From contig JAYUWK010000038.1 of assembly GCA_043753895.1 (NCBI GenBank), positions 1 to 64,000 on the forward strand: a stretch of 64,000 nucleotides of DNA. The letters run 5' to 3'. Below, one piece after another: positions 55,189-64,000 of this stretch; position 1 is the stretch's first letter, and each line of letters starts with the position of its first letter. Source of the stretch: WLMZ01 sp043753895 (lineage in GTDB: Bacteria > Actinomycetota > Acidimicrobiia > Acidimicrobiales > Ilumatobacteraceae). The notes beneath the pieces are model-generated. The model did not search any database. It worked only from the letters and a program-made list of their open reading frames with translations, and had not been told where the DNA came from. A program made the position numbers and the translations under genes.

Positions 55189-58100
55189 TCAAGCGTTCGC
55201 GCGCTCGGCCTCGATGAGTGCCGCAGGGCGAGGGCGCCCGAACAGGTACCCCTGCGCGCGATCGCACCCCATCTCACGGAGCCGGGTGAGTTGCAATGGT
55301 GTTTCCACGCCCTCGGCCACCACCATCAGCCCGAGCGATCGACCCAGATTCACGACCGCTTCGACAATGGTGGTGTCCTCGGCATCGATGCCGAGACCTT
55401 TCACAAAGGTTCGGTCCACCTTGATCGCCTCCACCGGAACGCGCTTCAGATAGGTGAGCGACGAGTAGCCCGTCCCGAAGTCGTCAACCGACAGATGCAG
55501 TCCGAGGCTGCGCAGATTCCGCAACGCGATAGTCGCCGACTTCACATCGCTCATCAACGCGGTCTCGGTGATCTCGAGCCACAACGAATCTGCCAACACA
55601 CCGGTCTCAGCCAGCGCCTCGGCCACCACGTCGTGGAACCGCGCGTCGACAAGTTGGCGGACGGACACATTCACCGCAATCGAGACGTTGGCCAATGAGG
55701 CGACATTGGCCTGCCACAGGCCCAACTGGGCCAGCGAGGCGCGAAGGATCGCAGAGCCGACATCGCCAATGAGACCGGTCTCTTCGGCCATCGGCAGGAA
55801 CTGATCGGGCCCGAGCAGGCCGCGATCAGGATGCCTCCACCGAGCCAGTACTTCGAACCCCCTGAGTTGACCGTTGGCGAGATCGACAATGGGTTGATAG
55901 TAGGGAACGATCTCACCGCGCTCGAGTCCGTGGCGCAACTCGCCCGACGTGCGCAATGTGAGCACCGACGTCTCGTGCGTTCCCGGTGCGAACACCTCGA
56001 TGCAGTCTCGCCCACGAGCCTTCGCGCGATACATCGCCGCGTCGGCGTCGCGCAGCAGCTCGTCAGCAGTGACTCCCAGCCGATCAGAGAACGCAATACC
56101 GATACTGCCGCTGACGTACAATTCCGAGTCCTCCACCGTCAACGGCTGCGAGATCGCGCGGAGAAGCCGTTCGGCAACATCGGCTGGTGAGACGTCGAGT
56201 TGGAGACCGTCGAGCATCACGATGAACTCGTCCCCGCCGAATCTGCCGAGCATGTCGCGATCGCGCACCACCGAGCGGAGACGGTCGCTCATCGCGCGGA
56301 GCAGTTGGTCACCGACTGCATGGCCGAGGCTGTCGTTCACTACCTTGAAATTGTCGAGGTCGATGAACAGCACCGCAATCGAGCCCAACTCCGCGCCGTC
56401 GAGCCGACGACGCAGTTGTTCGAGGAAGTGGGCGCGGTTCGGGAGTCCGGTGAGTTCGTCGTGACTGGCCGCCCATTGCAGGTGCGCCGCGGTACGACGC
56501 TGCTCGGTGATGTCCTCAACATGGGCGATCACCATCGGGTTCCCCGACTGATCGCTCATCACGCTTGCCGACGTGCGTGCCCACACCACATGACCGTCGG
56601 CACGGAGGTATCGCCTGTCGAGTTTGTAGCTGCCCACGGTGCCATCGAGGGCGCGGTCCAACTCCATCTGGTTGGCATGCCAATCGTCGGGATGGGTGAT
56701 GTCCTCGACCGACTTGCCGACGAGGGATTCTCGCGAAGCGCCGAGCATCTCGGCCAGCGTTTCATTCACGTCGAGGAGACGACCACTGCCGGCCAACGAC
56801 ATAGCCATGCCAGTTGGTGCCGATTGGAACGCCAGACGAAATCGAGTCTGAGCCTGTTCCAATTCTGCCGACTCGGCGAGGCGCTGGGTGACATCGCGCA
56901 ACACGACCACGATGCGCTCAGGGTCGTGAATCGGTGTGTTGACATCGGCCTCCACGATCGCCACGGATCCGTTCACGTGGGTGAGTACGAAGATGGGTTT
57001 GTCCACGTGTTCGTCGTGCAGCATCCGACGCCACAACGCACCGAGGCGTACCAGGTCAGGTCCCTCGACCATTCGTGCGAAGGAATGTCCGATCAATTCC
57101 TCGCGACTCTGTCCGGTGAGTCGCAGTGTCAACGCGTTGAGGTCACGAATCGTGCCATCTGAGCTGAGCACCACGAGCGCTTCGGGGAGATCGTCGAGCA
57201 ATGTGCGCAACTCGGTCTCTGCCTGACGCAGGCGCACCACATTCTTCTGCAGTCGCTCTGCCAGCCGACCAGAGTCGAACCACGCGGCGACCTGACTGAC
57301 TGCGACCAGCACACCGACCGCCATGCCCAAGGCTGTACTCACGAACGAGGCCTCATGGCGTTGCACGAAATAGCGCCACACGCCGACCCACAGCGCCACC
57401 GTGAGGGGGAGATAGACGACCGCGAGTCGCCGAAGGCTTGACCGAACCGGCGGACGTGAAATCCGGTGGGGCAACAGCGCCGCCACCCCCACGAGCATGA
57501 AGGTGACGAGGTACAGGAGATGCGCGATCGTCAGAACCGCAGCATTATCGGCAAACCAGACCGTGAGAAACGAGTCGGCAGTCAAGAGCACGAAGGCGGC
57601 GAACCCGATCACCACGACGACCGGGGGCCGCTCGTGCAGGCACATCAACAGCGCGGACGAGATCACGAACGACGAGCTCAACGGCACGATGGCAAGCATC
57701 ACAACGTTGAAGTTGCTCTGACCGGTGACCGATGGCGCCAGCACCACATCCCACAGCAGGAAACCCAGCGACGCGGACAGGACCAGTGATTCAGCAATCA
57801 CATTGCTGATGCTTGCCAATGCGCTCGATCGGCCACCGAGCTTCATCAGGCCAATGGTGGTGAGCACTGCCCAACCGACAAAGCCGATCGTGGCCACCGA
57901 CACGGTGGGGTCTTTGTGTTGTCCGTACTCGATGACCATCCATGCGGCCTGCCCAAGGGCCCACGAGATCGCCCCGACCGCCATCCACGACCAGCCCCGT
58001 CGCGAGTACCGACGCGCCCGGCGTGCCAGCAGCAACGCCGCCATGACCGGCATGAGAAGCTCGGAGTAATCACCGAGGATCCCCCAATTGTCGGCATTCC

Positions 58101-58362
58101 AGCCTGCTCGCAGGATCTCGATGAGGTTCAGCACAAAGCACGCGGCCAGGGTGCCAATCACGAGGGTGCGCACGCCCGCGTCCGAAAACAACCGATCCAA
58201 GCTGAATTCGGGCGCGACCAGAGACGGCGACGTCGCGGAGTCCTCCGCTGCTCGTGTCCGATCCGCCAGTTCCACACCCACCAGTTCCGCACCCACCAAT
58301 CTCACCGCACGGCAGCACCGCACGCCTCGCTCACGGAATGCACACCACACGTGGTGATACAA
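55189..58362 (-). CDS. Membrane PAS-GGDEF-EAL cyclic-di-GMP protein
   Basis: A 1057-residue protein with about ten membrane helices (about 60-370), two PAS domains (about 375-500 and 505-625), a GGDEF domain with GRFGGDEFIVML and an RDRD inhibitory site five residues before it, and an EAL domain with the common EVL variant, EITETALM, DDFGTGYSS and AEGVE. Both catalytic halves look usable. The start is unsure: TTG 58362 has TACACT 10 nt upstream, while several in-frame GTG codons occur down to 58273. It lies 18 bp downstream of the pcnB-like gene. Confidence 0.9.
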   Translation of the reverse strand: MYHHVWCAFRERGVRCCRAVRLVGAELVGVELADRTRAAEDSATSPSLVAPEFSLDRLFSDAGVRTLVIGTLAACFVLNLIEILRAGWNADNWGILGDYSELLMPVMAALLLARRARRYSRRGWSWMAVGAISWALGQAAWMVIEYGQHKDPTVSVATIGFVGWAVLTTIGLMKLGGRSSALASISNVIAESLVLSASLGFLLWDVVLAPSVTGQSNFNVVMLAIVPLSSSFVISSALLMCLHERPPVVVVIGFAAFVLLTADSFLTVWFADNAAVLTIAHLLYLVTFMLVGVAALLPHRISRPPVRSSLRRLAVVYLPLTVALWVGVWRYFVQRHEASFVSTALGMAVGVLVAVSQVAAWFDSGRLAERLQKNVVRLRQAETELRTLLDDLPEALVVLSSDGTIRDLNALTLRLTGQSREELIGHSFARMVEGPDLVRLGALWRRMLHDEHVDKPIFVLTHVNGSVAIVEADVNTPIHDPERIVVVLRDVTQRLAESAELEQAQTRFRLAFQSAPTGMAMSLAGSGRLLDVNETLAEMLGASRESLVGKSVEDITHPDDWHANQMELDRALDGTVGSYKLDRRYLRADGHVVWARTSASVMSDQSGNPMVIAHVEDITEQRRTAAHLQWAASHDELTGLPNRAHFLEQLRRRLDGAELGSIAVLFIDLDNFKVVNDSLGHAVGDQLLRAMSDRLRSVVRDRDMLGRFGGDEFIVMLDGLQLDVSPADVAERLLRAISQPLTVEDSELYVSGSIGIAFSDRLGVTADELLRDADAAMYRAKARGRDCIEVFAPGTHETSVLTLRTSGELRHGLERGEIVPYYQPIVDLANGQLRGFEVLARWRHPDRGLLGPDQFLPMAEETGLIGDVGSAILRASLAQLGLWQANVASLANVSIAVNVSVRQLVDARFHDVVAEALAETGVLADSLWLEITETALMSDVKSATIALRNLRSLGLHLSVDDFGTGYSSLTYLKRVPVEAIKVDRTFVKGLGIDAEDTTIVEAVVNLGRSLGLMVVAEGVETPLQLTRLREMGCDRAQGYLFGRPRPAALIEAERANA

Positions 58363-58380
58363 CCGCTGTGGGAGTGTAAC

Positions 58381-59793
58381 TCACTCTGAGTGTGCGCGCC
58401 ACCATGAAGAGAGACGATTTCGAATCTCCTCGTCGCCGAGGAGTCCTTCCTCCAAGCGCACCTCGAGGAGGAAGTTCATCGCAGTGCCGACCGTGGGCCC
58501 CGGGCTCAGTCCGAGGTGTGCCATCACCTGCGATCCGTCCATCTCCGGGCGAATCGCCTTCAGTTCCTCCTGTGCGGCGAGTTGCGCGACGCGCAGCTCC
58601 AGATCGTCCATCCGGCGACTGAGCATCAGCGCCTTTTTTTCGTTTCTGGTCGTGCAATCGCATCGCGTCAAGACATTGAGCTCGGCAAGCAACGGGCCGG
58701 CGTCGTGCACATACCGGCGCACTGCAGAGTCGGTCCAACCGGCCTCGTAGCCGTGGAAGCGAAGATGCAACGCGACCAGTTCGGTGATCGCGTCGACATC
58801 GTCGTTGCTGTAGCGCAATGCCTGCAGTCGGGTTCGGGCCATGCGCGCGCCAACGACCTCGTGATGATGGAACGTGACGCCCTTGCCCTTCAAGTACCCA
58901 CGGGTCTTCGGTTTGCCGACATCGTGCAACAGCGCGGCCAGCCGGGTGCGACGAAAGTCGTAGTCGCCCGGGAAGTCACGAGTCACGTTTTCGACCACTG
59001 CGATCGTGTGGGTCAGCACGTCCTTGTGCCGATGGATGGGATCCTGCTCGAGGCGCATTGCAGGAAGCTCAGGCAGGAATTCACCCGCGAGGCCGGTGTC
59101 GACCAGAAAGAACAAGCCATCAGCAGGATGATCGACAACCATCAACTTGTCGAGTTCGTCACGAATGCGTTCGGCTGACACGATCGACAACCGTGCGTAC
59201 ATCGAACGCACTGCGTCGACGAGTTCGGGCTGCGGCTGCAGTTGGTATCCCGCAATGAACCGTGCGGCGCGCAACATACGCAGCGGATCATCACTGAAAC
59301 TGATCTCGGGTGCCAGTGGTGTGCGTAGCGTTCGTGTCGCGAGGTCGGCTACCCCACCGAATGGGTCGACCAGCATCGGCGATTCGCTGGTGAGCTCGAG
59401 CGCCATGGCGTTCACCGTGAAGTCACGACGCGAAAGATCGATCTCAATCTCGTCAGCGAAGGTCACATCCGGCTTGCGAGAATCCTCGAGATACACCTCG
59501 GCGCGGTGGGTGGTGATCTCGTAGATGCGATCGCCCTTCTTCGCTCCGATGGTGCCGAATTTCTCACCCTGTGTCCAGATGGCATCGGCCCAACCATCGA
59601 GGCACGCTTTGATCTCGCCCGGCAGAGCGTCGGTGGTCGCGTCGTAATCGCGGTCGTCGCTCAGCGTGTCGATCAGCAGATCGCGTACGGTACCGCCGAC
59701 CAGGTACAGACGCTTGCCCGCTGCTCGGAAGCGTTCCGTGAGGGGCTGCAATTCGGCGAGGATTGGTTCGAATCGTTCAGGGACCATCGTCAT
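58381..59793 (-). CDS. pcnA: CCA-adding enzyme / poly(A) polymerase family nucleotidyltransferase
   Basis: A 470-residue class II tRNA nucleotidyltransferase. Motifs: LYLVGGTVRDLL, catalytic DRDYDATTDA, RRDFTVNAMAL and RFIAGYQLQPQ. An HD domain follows (HKDVLTHTIAVVENV, LLHDVGKPKTR). It adds or repairs CCA ends of tRNA, and the tRNA-Gly here lacks an encoded CCA. The homologue beside DUF6049 in mycobacteria is PcnA (Rv3907c). Its ATG overlaps the stop of the HDAC-like gene by 4 nt. Confidence 0.92.
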   Translation of the reverse strand: MTMVPERFEPILAELQPLTERFRAAGKRLYLVGGTVRDLLIDTLSDDRDYDATTDALPGEIKACLDGWADAIWTQGEKFGTIGAKKGDRIYEITTHRAEVYLEDSRKPDVTFADEIEIDLSRRDFTVNAMALELTSESPMLVDPFGGVADLATRTLRTPLAPEISFSDDPLRMLRAARFIAGYQLQPQPELVDAVRSMYARLSIVSAERIRDELDKLMVVDHPADGLFFLVDTGLAGEFLPELPAMRLEQDPIHRHKDVLTHTIAVVENVTRDFPGDYDFRRTRLAALLHDVGKPKTRGYLKGKGVTFHHHEVVGARMARTRLQALRYSNDDVDAITELVALHLRFHGYEAGWTDSAVRRYVHDAGPLLAELNVLTRCDCTTRNEKKALMLSRRMDDLELRVAQLAAQEELKAIRPEMDGSQVMAHLGLSPGPTVGTAMNFLLEVRLEEGLLGDEEIRNRLSSWWRAHSE

Positions 59794-60800
59794 ACCGAGA
59801 TCTCAGACCAGATGTCGATACATCCGCCGATATGTGCCCCACCTGGACCACCGTTCGTGGGTGGTTCGGGCTGCACATCGCGACCGGCGAGGGCACCGAG
59901 CACGGCACCAGTACACAGGGTCAGTGCGCGCAAGTCGTAGCCGCCCTCGAGCATCACCAAGCGGCGACCGGCCGGTACCAGAGTGAGGGCGCGTTGTGTC
60001 AGCACGGCGTAGTCACCCGAGGACAATCCGAGATCCGTGATCGGATCATCACGATGACCATCGAAACCAGCAGAGATGATCAGCCACGTGGGTGCAAAAG
60101 CCGTCGCACGCGGCACAACCAACTCGTCGAACGCACGGAGATAGTGATCGCCTGTCGCGTCGGGCGGGAGGGGGATGTTCATCGTGAAGCCGTGTCCGGC
60201 ACCGGATCCGACATCGTGAGCCGCACCAGTACCGGGGTAGAGCGGCCACTGATGGAACGACACGAACAGCACCCGAGGGTCGGCAAAGAACACCGCCTCG
60301 GTGCCGTTGCCATGATGCGCGTCGTAGTCCAGGATCATCACCCGTTCGCCCTGATCGGCCAGCGCCATGGCTGCAACGGCCACATTCGAGATCAGGCAAA
60401 AGCCCATCGACTCGTCACGCGTTGCGTGATGCCCGGGCGGACGCACAGCACAAAAGGCGGCGTCGGCATCACCACCTTGCATGGCTGCGATGGCCGTCAG
60501 GCCTGCACCGGCAGCGAGCAGTGCCGCCTTCCATGAGCCGGCACTGAGCGCGGTATCGGGATCGAGCCGACCACCACCTGTTTCACTGACAACCTTGAGG
60601 TGGGCGAGGTACGCAGCGGGGTGCACACGCTCGACGATCTCGAGGGGAGCCGGCAGTGGTTCGAGTGGAATCAACGCGTCGGCAACCTCGGCAAGATAGC
60701 TGCCGGCAATGACGGCGTTGAGCCGCTCGGGACGCTCAGGGTGATTCCGACCGGCGATGTGATCGAGATACGCCGGATGAGTCGAGAACAGCACGGCCAC
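59790..60800 (-). CDS. Histone-deacetylase-family zinc hydrolase
   Basis: A 336-residue arginase/deacetylase-fold protein. Catalytic motifs are AVRPPGHHA, LDYDAHHGNGT and ISAGFDGH, with zinc ligands D-H-D. Bacterial members deacetylate acetoin-related compounds, polyamines or proteins. The GTG start has TAGTGT 6 nt upstream. It is co-transcribed with the CCA-enzyme gene, which begins inside its stop, and is divergent from the GNAT gene, so acetylation and deacetylation genes lie back to back. Confidence 0.9.
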   Translation of the reverse strand: MAVLFSTHPAYLDHIAGRNHPERPERLNAVIAGSYLAEVADALIPLEPLPAPLEIVERVHPAAYLAHLKVVSETGGGRLDPDTALSAGSWKAALLAAGAGLTAIAAMQGGDADAAFCAVRPPGHHATRDESMGFCLISNVAVAAMALADQGERVMILDYDAHHGNGTEAVFFADPRVLFVSFHQWPLYPGTGAAHDVGSGAGHGFTMNIPLPPDATGDHYLRAFDELVVPRATAFAPTWLIISAGFDGHRDDPITDLGLSSGDYAVLTQRALTLVPAGRRLVMLEGGYDLRALTLCTGAVLGALAGRDVQPEPPTNGGPGGAHIGGCIDIWSEISV

Positions 60801-60806
60801 GGCTCC

Positions 60807-60857
60807 ACACTAGAAGGATCGCAGCGCGTTCAGGCGAGCCGCTTCGGGCGCTACCGT
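60807..60857. promoter_or_regulatory. Divergent leaderless promoter pair (HDAC-like / GNAT)
   Basis: TAGTGT on the minus strand (60807-60812) lies 6 nt before the GTG at 60800; TACCGT on the plus strand (60852-60857) lies 7 nt before the GTG at 60865. Both start codons are GTG, and neither has a Shine-Dalgarno sequence. Confidence 0.55.
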
Positions 60858-60864
60858 CACAGTC

Positions 60865-61629
60865 GTGAGTTCCCGTGCCCGAACCGCCTCGACCGGTGGG
60901 GTCGAATGGCCGCTCGTTCTTCACAGCAGCACGTGGCGAGCGCGTGTGCGTCCGTGGTGGCGCGACCCCGCGATCGCCCAGCTCACTTTCACCGAACATG
61001 GACTCGTGCCCTCGAGCACGGTGCTGCGAGTTTGGCTGGGTGAACTCCACGCGCGAGGTTTCACTGCCGTTCGCTCAGGTGCAGTCACCGAGGCCGGCGC
61101 CGACACACTGCAGCGCCAGGGGTTCCGGGTGATGCAGCGGCTGCATCTGCTCGATCTGTCCCTGGTGGGTTGGCACGCACCACCCGACACCGGCGTGGGT
61201 ACCGAGCGGCTACGCGTGCGCGATCGGCCATCCGCCGCCATCGTCGATCATGCCTCCTTCGGCGACACCTGGGCAATGGACGTCACCGGCATTGCAGAGA
61301 CCTGTGCCGCAACACCGGCGCATCGCTCGCGATCCGTCGACGGCGCTCAGTTCAGTGACAGCGGGTCTGTTGGCTATGCCATCACCGGACGCGCAGATCA
61401 CACGGGCTATCTCCAACGACTGGCGGTGCACCCCTCCTACCAGAGGCTGGGTGCAGGCCGGAGCCTCACTCGTGATTCACTGATCTGGATGCAGCGCCGC
61501 AGACTCACCCGCGCGATGGTGAACACACACGTCGACAACGAGGTTGCCCTCGGTCTGTATCTCGACATCGGCTTCAGGATCCTTCCTCACGGCCTTGCCG
61601 TGCTGACCCGTCAACTGGACGATCTATGA
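60865..61629 (+). CDS. GNAT-family N-acetyltransferase
   Basis: A 254-residue protein. The C-terminal half is a GNAT fold with acetyl-CoA loop YLQRLAVHPSYQRLGAGRSL and NTHVDNEVALGLYLDIGFRIL. The N-terminal half may be a degenerate second GNAT domain. The acceptor is unknown; it could be a small amine or a protein N-terminus. The DUF6049 gene begins inside its stop codon. It replaces the Nudix gene mutT4 that occupies this place in mycobacteria. Confidence 0.85.
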   Translation: MSSRARTASTGGVEWPLVLHSSTWRARVRPWWRDPAIAQLTFTEHGLVPSSTVLRVWLGELHARGFTAVRSGAVTEAGADTLQRQGFRVMQRLHLLDLSLVGWHAPPDTGVGTERLRVRDRPSAAIVDHASFGDTWAMDVTGIAETCAATPAHRSRSVDGAQFSDSGSVGYAITGRADHTGYLQRLAVHPSYQRLGAGRSLTRDSLIWMQRRRLTRAMVNTHVDNEVALGLYLDIGFRILPHGLAVLTRQLDDL

Positions 61630-63677
61630 AGAGGGATCGCGCGTTCGCGCTCTTCGCAGTCGTCACGTTCGCGCTCATGTGGGCGTCGCCGCGGGCGTCG
61701 GCAACACCAACTCCTCGATCGGCTGCCCCGTCGCAATCGATCACCTTGGTCCGCCAGAACCTCGCCCTCGACGCAGAGGCGCCGCTGACGATCACCTTCC
61801 AGCTGGATCAGCCGCTGCCCGTAGACAGCACCATCGTGGTGACGGCGTATCAGCGCGTGCAGAACCGCATCGAATTGGCGTCAGCAATCACAGGCAGGTT
61901 GCCTCGTTCGATCGACACCGTCGACGTCGACCCAGCCGCCATCAGCGCGGACGCTGACGGAACCACGACGATCACCATTCCCACGGAGACGTCCACACGT
62001 TCGTCCATCGCACTGCAGTTCGCCCAACGTGGCCTCTACCCCGTGATCATCGACGTGCGCAGCGCATCCGATGTCATCGCCGAACTCACCACCTTCGTCG
62101 ACCGTCTCGGCACTGGCGCCGACGACGCCATGGGTGCGCTCGACGTTGCCGTCGCCGCGTCGATCACGGCTGCGCCAGCCATCCCCGCATCGGACACGCC
62201 CCTCAACACCACGGTCATACAGGCACTGTCGGATCTCACCAGCTTTCCCAAGAGCGTGCCGTTGTCGTTGGCGATCAGTCCTGAACTCCTCGATCGCGTC
62301 GACACAGCCACACGCGACGACCTGCGCCAGGCCTTCAACGGCAACCTCACGCTGTCGCAGCCGCGCGTGCCGCTCGACCCATCGGCTGCAGCCGCCGCAG
62401 ACCAGGAGGCGCTCTTCACGCGATGGCTCCGCGAAGGCGAGAACGCCATCAGTTCGCTCGACGGTGCGCCACCGAGCGACCGTTCCGTCTGGCTGTCGTC
62501 GAGTCCGCTCACCACGGCAGGAGCGTCGCTCCTGCGCAACCTAGGCACAAGAGTCTTAGTACTGTCTCCCGACGAATACGCCGCTGCGACCGGCTCGCTC
62601 GGCGCGTCCACCGACACCACCCAACTTCTTCAAACCCAACTCCCTGACAACACCGTCATGCCCACCATGGTCATCGATCCCGTGCTCGCTGACCGACTCG
62701 ACAACTCGCTGCTCGCCCCCGAGCAGGCAGCGTTGTACGCCGCTGCAGACCTCGTCGCAACGCGCGATCAGCTTGCGGCGGCGGCGACACCCGTCACGGG
62801 ACACAGCATGGTGATCGGGCTCCGACGCGGCGGGGTACCGAATCCGACGCTCATCGCACGCGTGCAGGCAATGGTCGCGCCAACTGGGGCAGTTGATTTC
62901 ATCACGTTCGACGCTCTCGAGCGTTCCACGACGACCATGCTGGTCGACGGTCTGCCGGTGCAGATCGTTCTTGCGGCAACGCCCCCGATCGATCTCTCCA
63001 CGCGTCTGGTCACTCTCGCCGCACTCAGAACGCGTGCGAGCACCGTTGCGGACATGCTCGTCACCGATCGCGGTCGCCCTGCACGTTGGAACGAGACCAT
63101 CGACGTGCTCACGTCGACAGCACTCACCGAAACCGAGGTCACTACTACCGCGACCGCACTCACCGCGGAGCTCGATGCAATTGTCGGAGCAGTCACGCCG
63201 CGACCCGCCTACGCATTCACGCTGAGCGGACGACGGACCACCATTCGCGTCCGACTCGAGAACACCAGCAGCGAGCCGCTGCGAGCGTTGGTCCGCATGA
63301 GCTCTACCAAGCTCACCTTTCCCAAGGGCGATCAAACTGTCGAACTCGAACCCAAGGGAGTCACCGATGTGGCGGTTCCCGTGGTGGCACGTTCGAATGG
63401 CAGCTTCCCCGTCTCGCTCGATGTGCTCACGCCCGACGGCACCACGCCGCTCGGCACGACGCAGTTCCTCAAGGCACGTGTCAGCGCACTCACCGGACTC
63501 GCTCAACTCATCACCGGCGGACTCCTCCTGATCCTGCTCGCCTGGTGGCTACGTCACGTACGAACGACGCGTCGCAAGCAACAACATCGCCAGACGATGT
63601 TGTTTCATCCGGCGGGTCGTCCAGACGGCGCCGGTGACGAGCAGCTCGAAAGTTCAGCTAACCTCGCGGACTCGTGA
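61626..63677 (+). CDS. Secreted/membrane DUF6049-like protein
   Basis: A 683-residue protein with an N-terminal signal peptide (about 1-27), a long extracytoplasmic region with beta-rich and alpha/beta parts, and one C-terminal membrane helix (about 625-645) followed by basic residues. Its position next to the CCA-enzyme gene agrees with mycobacterial Rv3909, which precedes the MurJ flippase gene. No murJ follows here within the window. The role may be in cell-wall assembly. The ATG overlaps the GNAT stop, and the DegV gene overlaps its own stop. Confidence 0.75.
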   Translation: MKRDRAFALFAVVTFALMWASPRASATPTPRSAAPSQSITLVRQNLALDAEAPLTITFQLDQPLPVDSTIVVTAYQRVQNRIELASAITGRLPRSIDTVDVDPAAISADADGTTTITIPTETSTRSSIALQFAQRGLYPVIIDVRSASDVIAELTTFVDRLGTGADDAMGALDVAVAASITAAPAIPASDTPLNTTVIQALSDLTSFPKSVPLSLAISPELLDRVDTATRDDLRQAFNGNLTLSQPRVPLDPSAAAAADQEALFTRWLREGENAISSLDGAPPSDRSVWLSSSPLTTAGASLLRNLGTRVLVLSPDEYAAATGSLGASTDTTQLLQTQLPDNTVMPTMVIDPVLADRLDNSLLAPEQAALYAAADLVATRDQLAAAATPVTGHSMVIGLRRGGVPNPTLIARVQAMVAPTGAVDFITFDALERSTTTMLVDGLPVQIVLAATPPIDLSTRLVTLAALRTRASTVADMLVTDRGRPARWNETIDVLTSTALTETEVTTTATALTAELDAIVGAVTPRPAYAFTLSGRRTTIRVRLENTSSEPLRALVRMSSTKLTFPKGDQTVELEPKGVTDVAVPVVARSNGSFPVSLDVLTPDGTTPLGTTQFLKARVSALTGLAQLITGGLLLILLAWWLRHVRTTRRKQQHRQTMLFHPAGRPDGAGDEQLESSANLADS

Positions 63678-64000
63678 CCGTTCGAATCGTTACCGACAGT
63701 GCCTGTGATCTCCCGCAATCCGTCGCCGACGACCTCGGCATCGAGATCGTGCCACTCTCCATCCGGTTCGGCAACGACGAGTTCATCGACCGGCGCGACC
63801 TCACTCCCGCCGAGTTCTGGGCCCGTTCGGGCGCGTCGGCCACACTGCCCGAGACCGCGGCCCCGGCTCCTGGTCAGTTCGAGCAGACCTTCCGCACACT
63901 GATCGCCGGCGGCGCCACCGGCATCGTCGTCATCTCACTCAGTGCGGGGCTTTCCGCAACCATGCAAAGCGCCGAGCTCGCGGCTCGCGCCGTGGCCGAC
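63674..64000 (+). CDS. DegV-family fatty-acid-binding protein, 5' part
   Basis: A GTG at 63674 overlaps the DUF6049 stop (GTGA) and opens a frame that runs off the window edge (109 codons seen). The sequence TVRIVTDSACDLPQSVADDLGI and later VPLSIRFGNDEFIDR and VVISLSAGLSATMQSAELAA are typical of DegV. Such proteins (FakB type) hold a fatty acid for phosphorylation by FakA. The C-terminal half lies outside. Confidence 0.88.
   Translation, partial: MTVRIVTDSACDLPQSVADDLGIEIVPLSIRFGNDEFIDRRDLTPAEFWARSGASATLPETAAPAPGQFEQTFRTLIAGGATGIVVISLSAGLSATMQSAELAARAVAD

Overview
The window reads as one continuous piece of a high-GC actinobacterial chromosome. I place it in the class Acidimicrobiia (Ilumatobacter-like) by inference from gene content: F420-dependent LLM oxidoreductases, the dnaK-grpE-dnaJ-hspR operon with HAIR operators, an EtfD-type menaquinone-linked Fe-S protein, DUF5318 and DUF6049 proteins, and secreted proteins built from the 'RLADTRD/LNVT' wall repeat. 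I see no insertion sequence, prophage, rRNA operon or CRISPR array. Coding density is high and only one gap exceeds 300 bases.

Layout. 0.2-5.2 kb: a 5'-truncated fasciclin-domain gene, trmB, an LLM oxidoreductase, and an overlapping pair made of a LarA-like protein and a D-2-hydroxyacid FAD dehydrogenase. 5.2-9.8 kb: a hemolysin-III protein, a GGDEF-EAL protein, pyrE, tesB and a small basic protein. 9.8-15.8 kb: purB-purA, a HisD-family dehydrogenase and a two-component system. 15.9-25.6 kb: a secreted L,D-transpeptidase, clpB, an LLM gene with a pterin-dehydratase/VOC fusion, and a SNF2 helicase coupled to a SWIM protein. 25.6-29.7 kb: the HspR chaperone operon. 29.8-38.7 kb: a DNA methyltransferase, an MFS transporter, an M14 peptidase, a cyclic-nucleotide-binding protein, etfD, dcd and tRNA-Gly(CCC). 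38.9-43.1 kb: an alkylsulfatase-like metallohydrolase, engB, a VOC protein and an EcsC protein. 43.3-46.6 kb: rpsF-ssb-rpsR-rplI, a strong terminator, then dnaB. 46.7-53.8 kb: a 1007-residue kinase/M23/PLP-enzyme fusion, a PfkB kinase, a DinB-like protein, a universal stress protein, and an ABC ATPase carrying its own cNMP-binding domain next to an FtsX permease. 54.0-64.0 kb: DUF5318, a methyltransferase, a membrane GGDEF-EAL protein, a CCA-adding-type enzyme, an HDAC-family hydrolase, a GNAT, DUF6049 and the start of a DegV gene.

How the genes work together. Many are core genes that in Mycobacterium tuberculosis, as I remember its map, lie in the chromosome arms around oriC (trmB, dcd, etfD, dnaK-hspR, purA, pyrE, clpB, rpsF-dnaB, pcnA, the DUF6049 gene). 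The window therefore looks like a compacted version of an ancestral actinobacterial origin-proximal region. HspR probably controls both its own operon and clpB, since all three HAIR-like sites sit at the expected places.

Two sequence-level patterns stand out. First, about twenty genes have a TAnnnT hexamer (often TACCGT, TACGCT, TACGGT or TAGGGT) 6-8 nt before the start codon and no Shine-Dalgarno sequence, which fits widespread leaderless transcription. Second, dnaB is preceded by four CTGTGR repeats at exact 11-bp spacing, the last forming a consensus DnaA box. No single locus is clearly a new defence or mobile system. The best candidates for undescribed biology are these two patterns and several unusual domain fusions.
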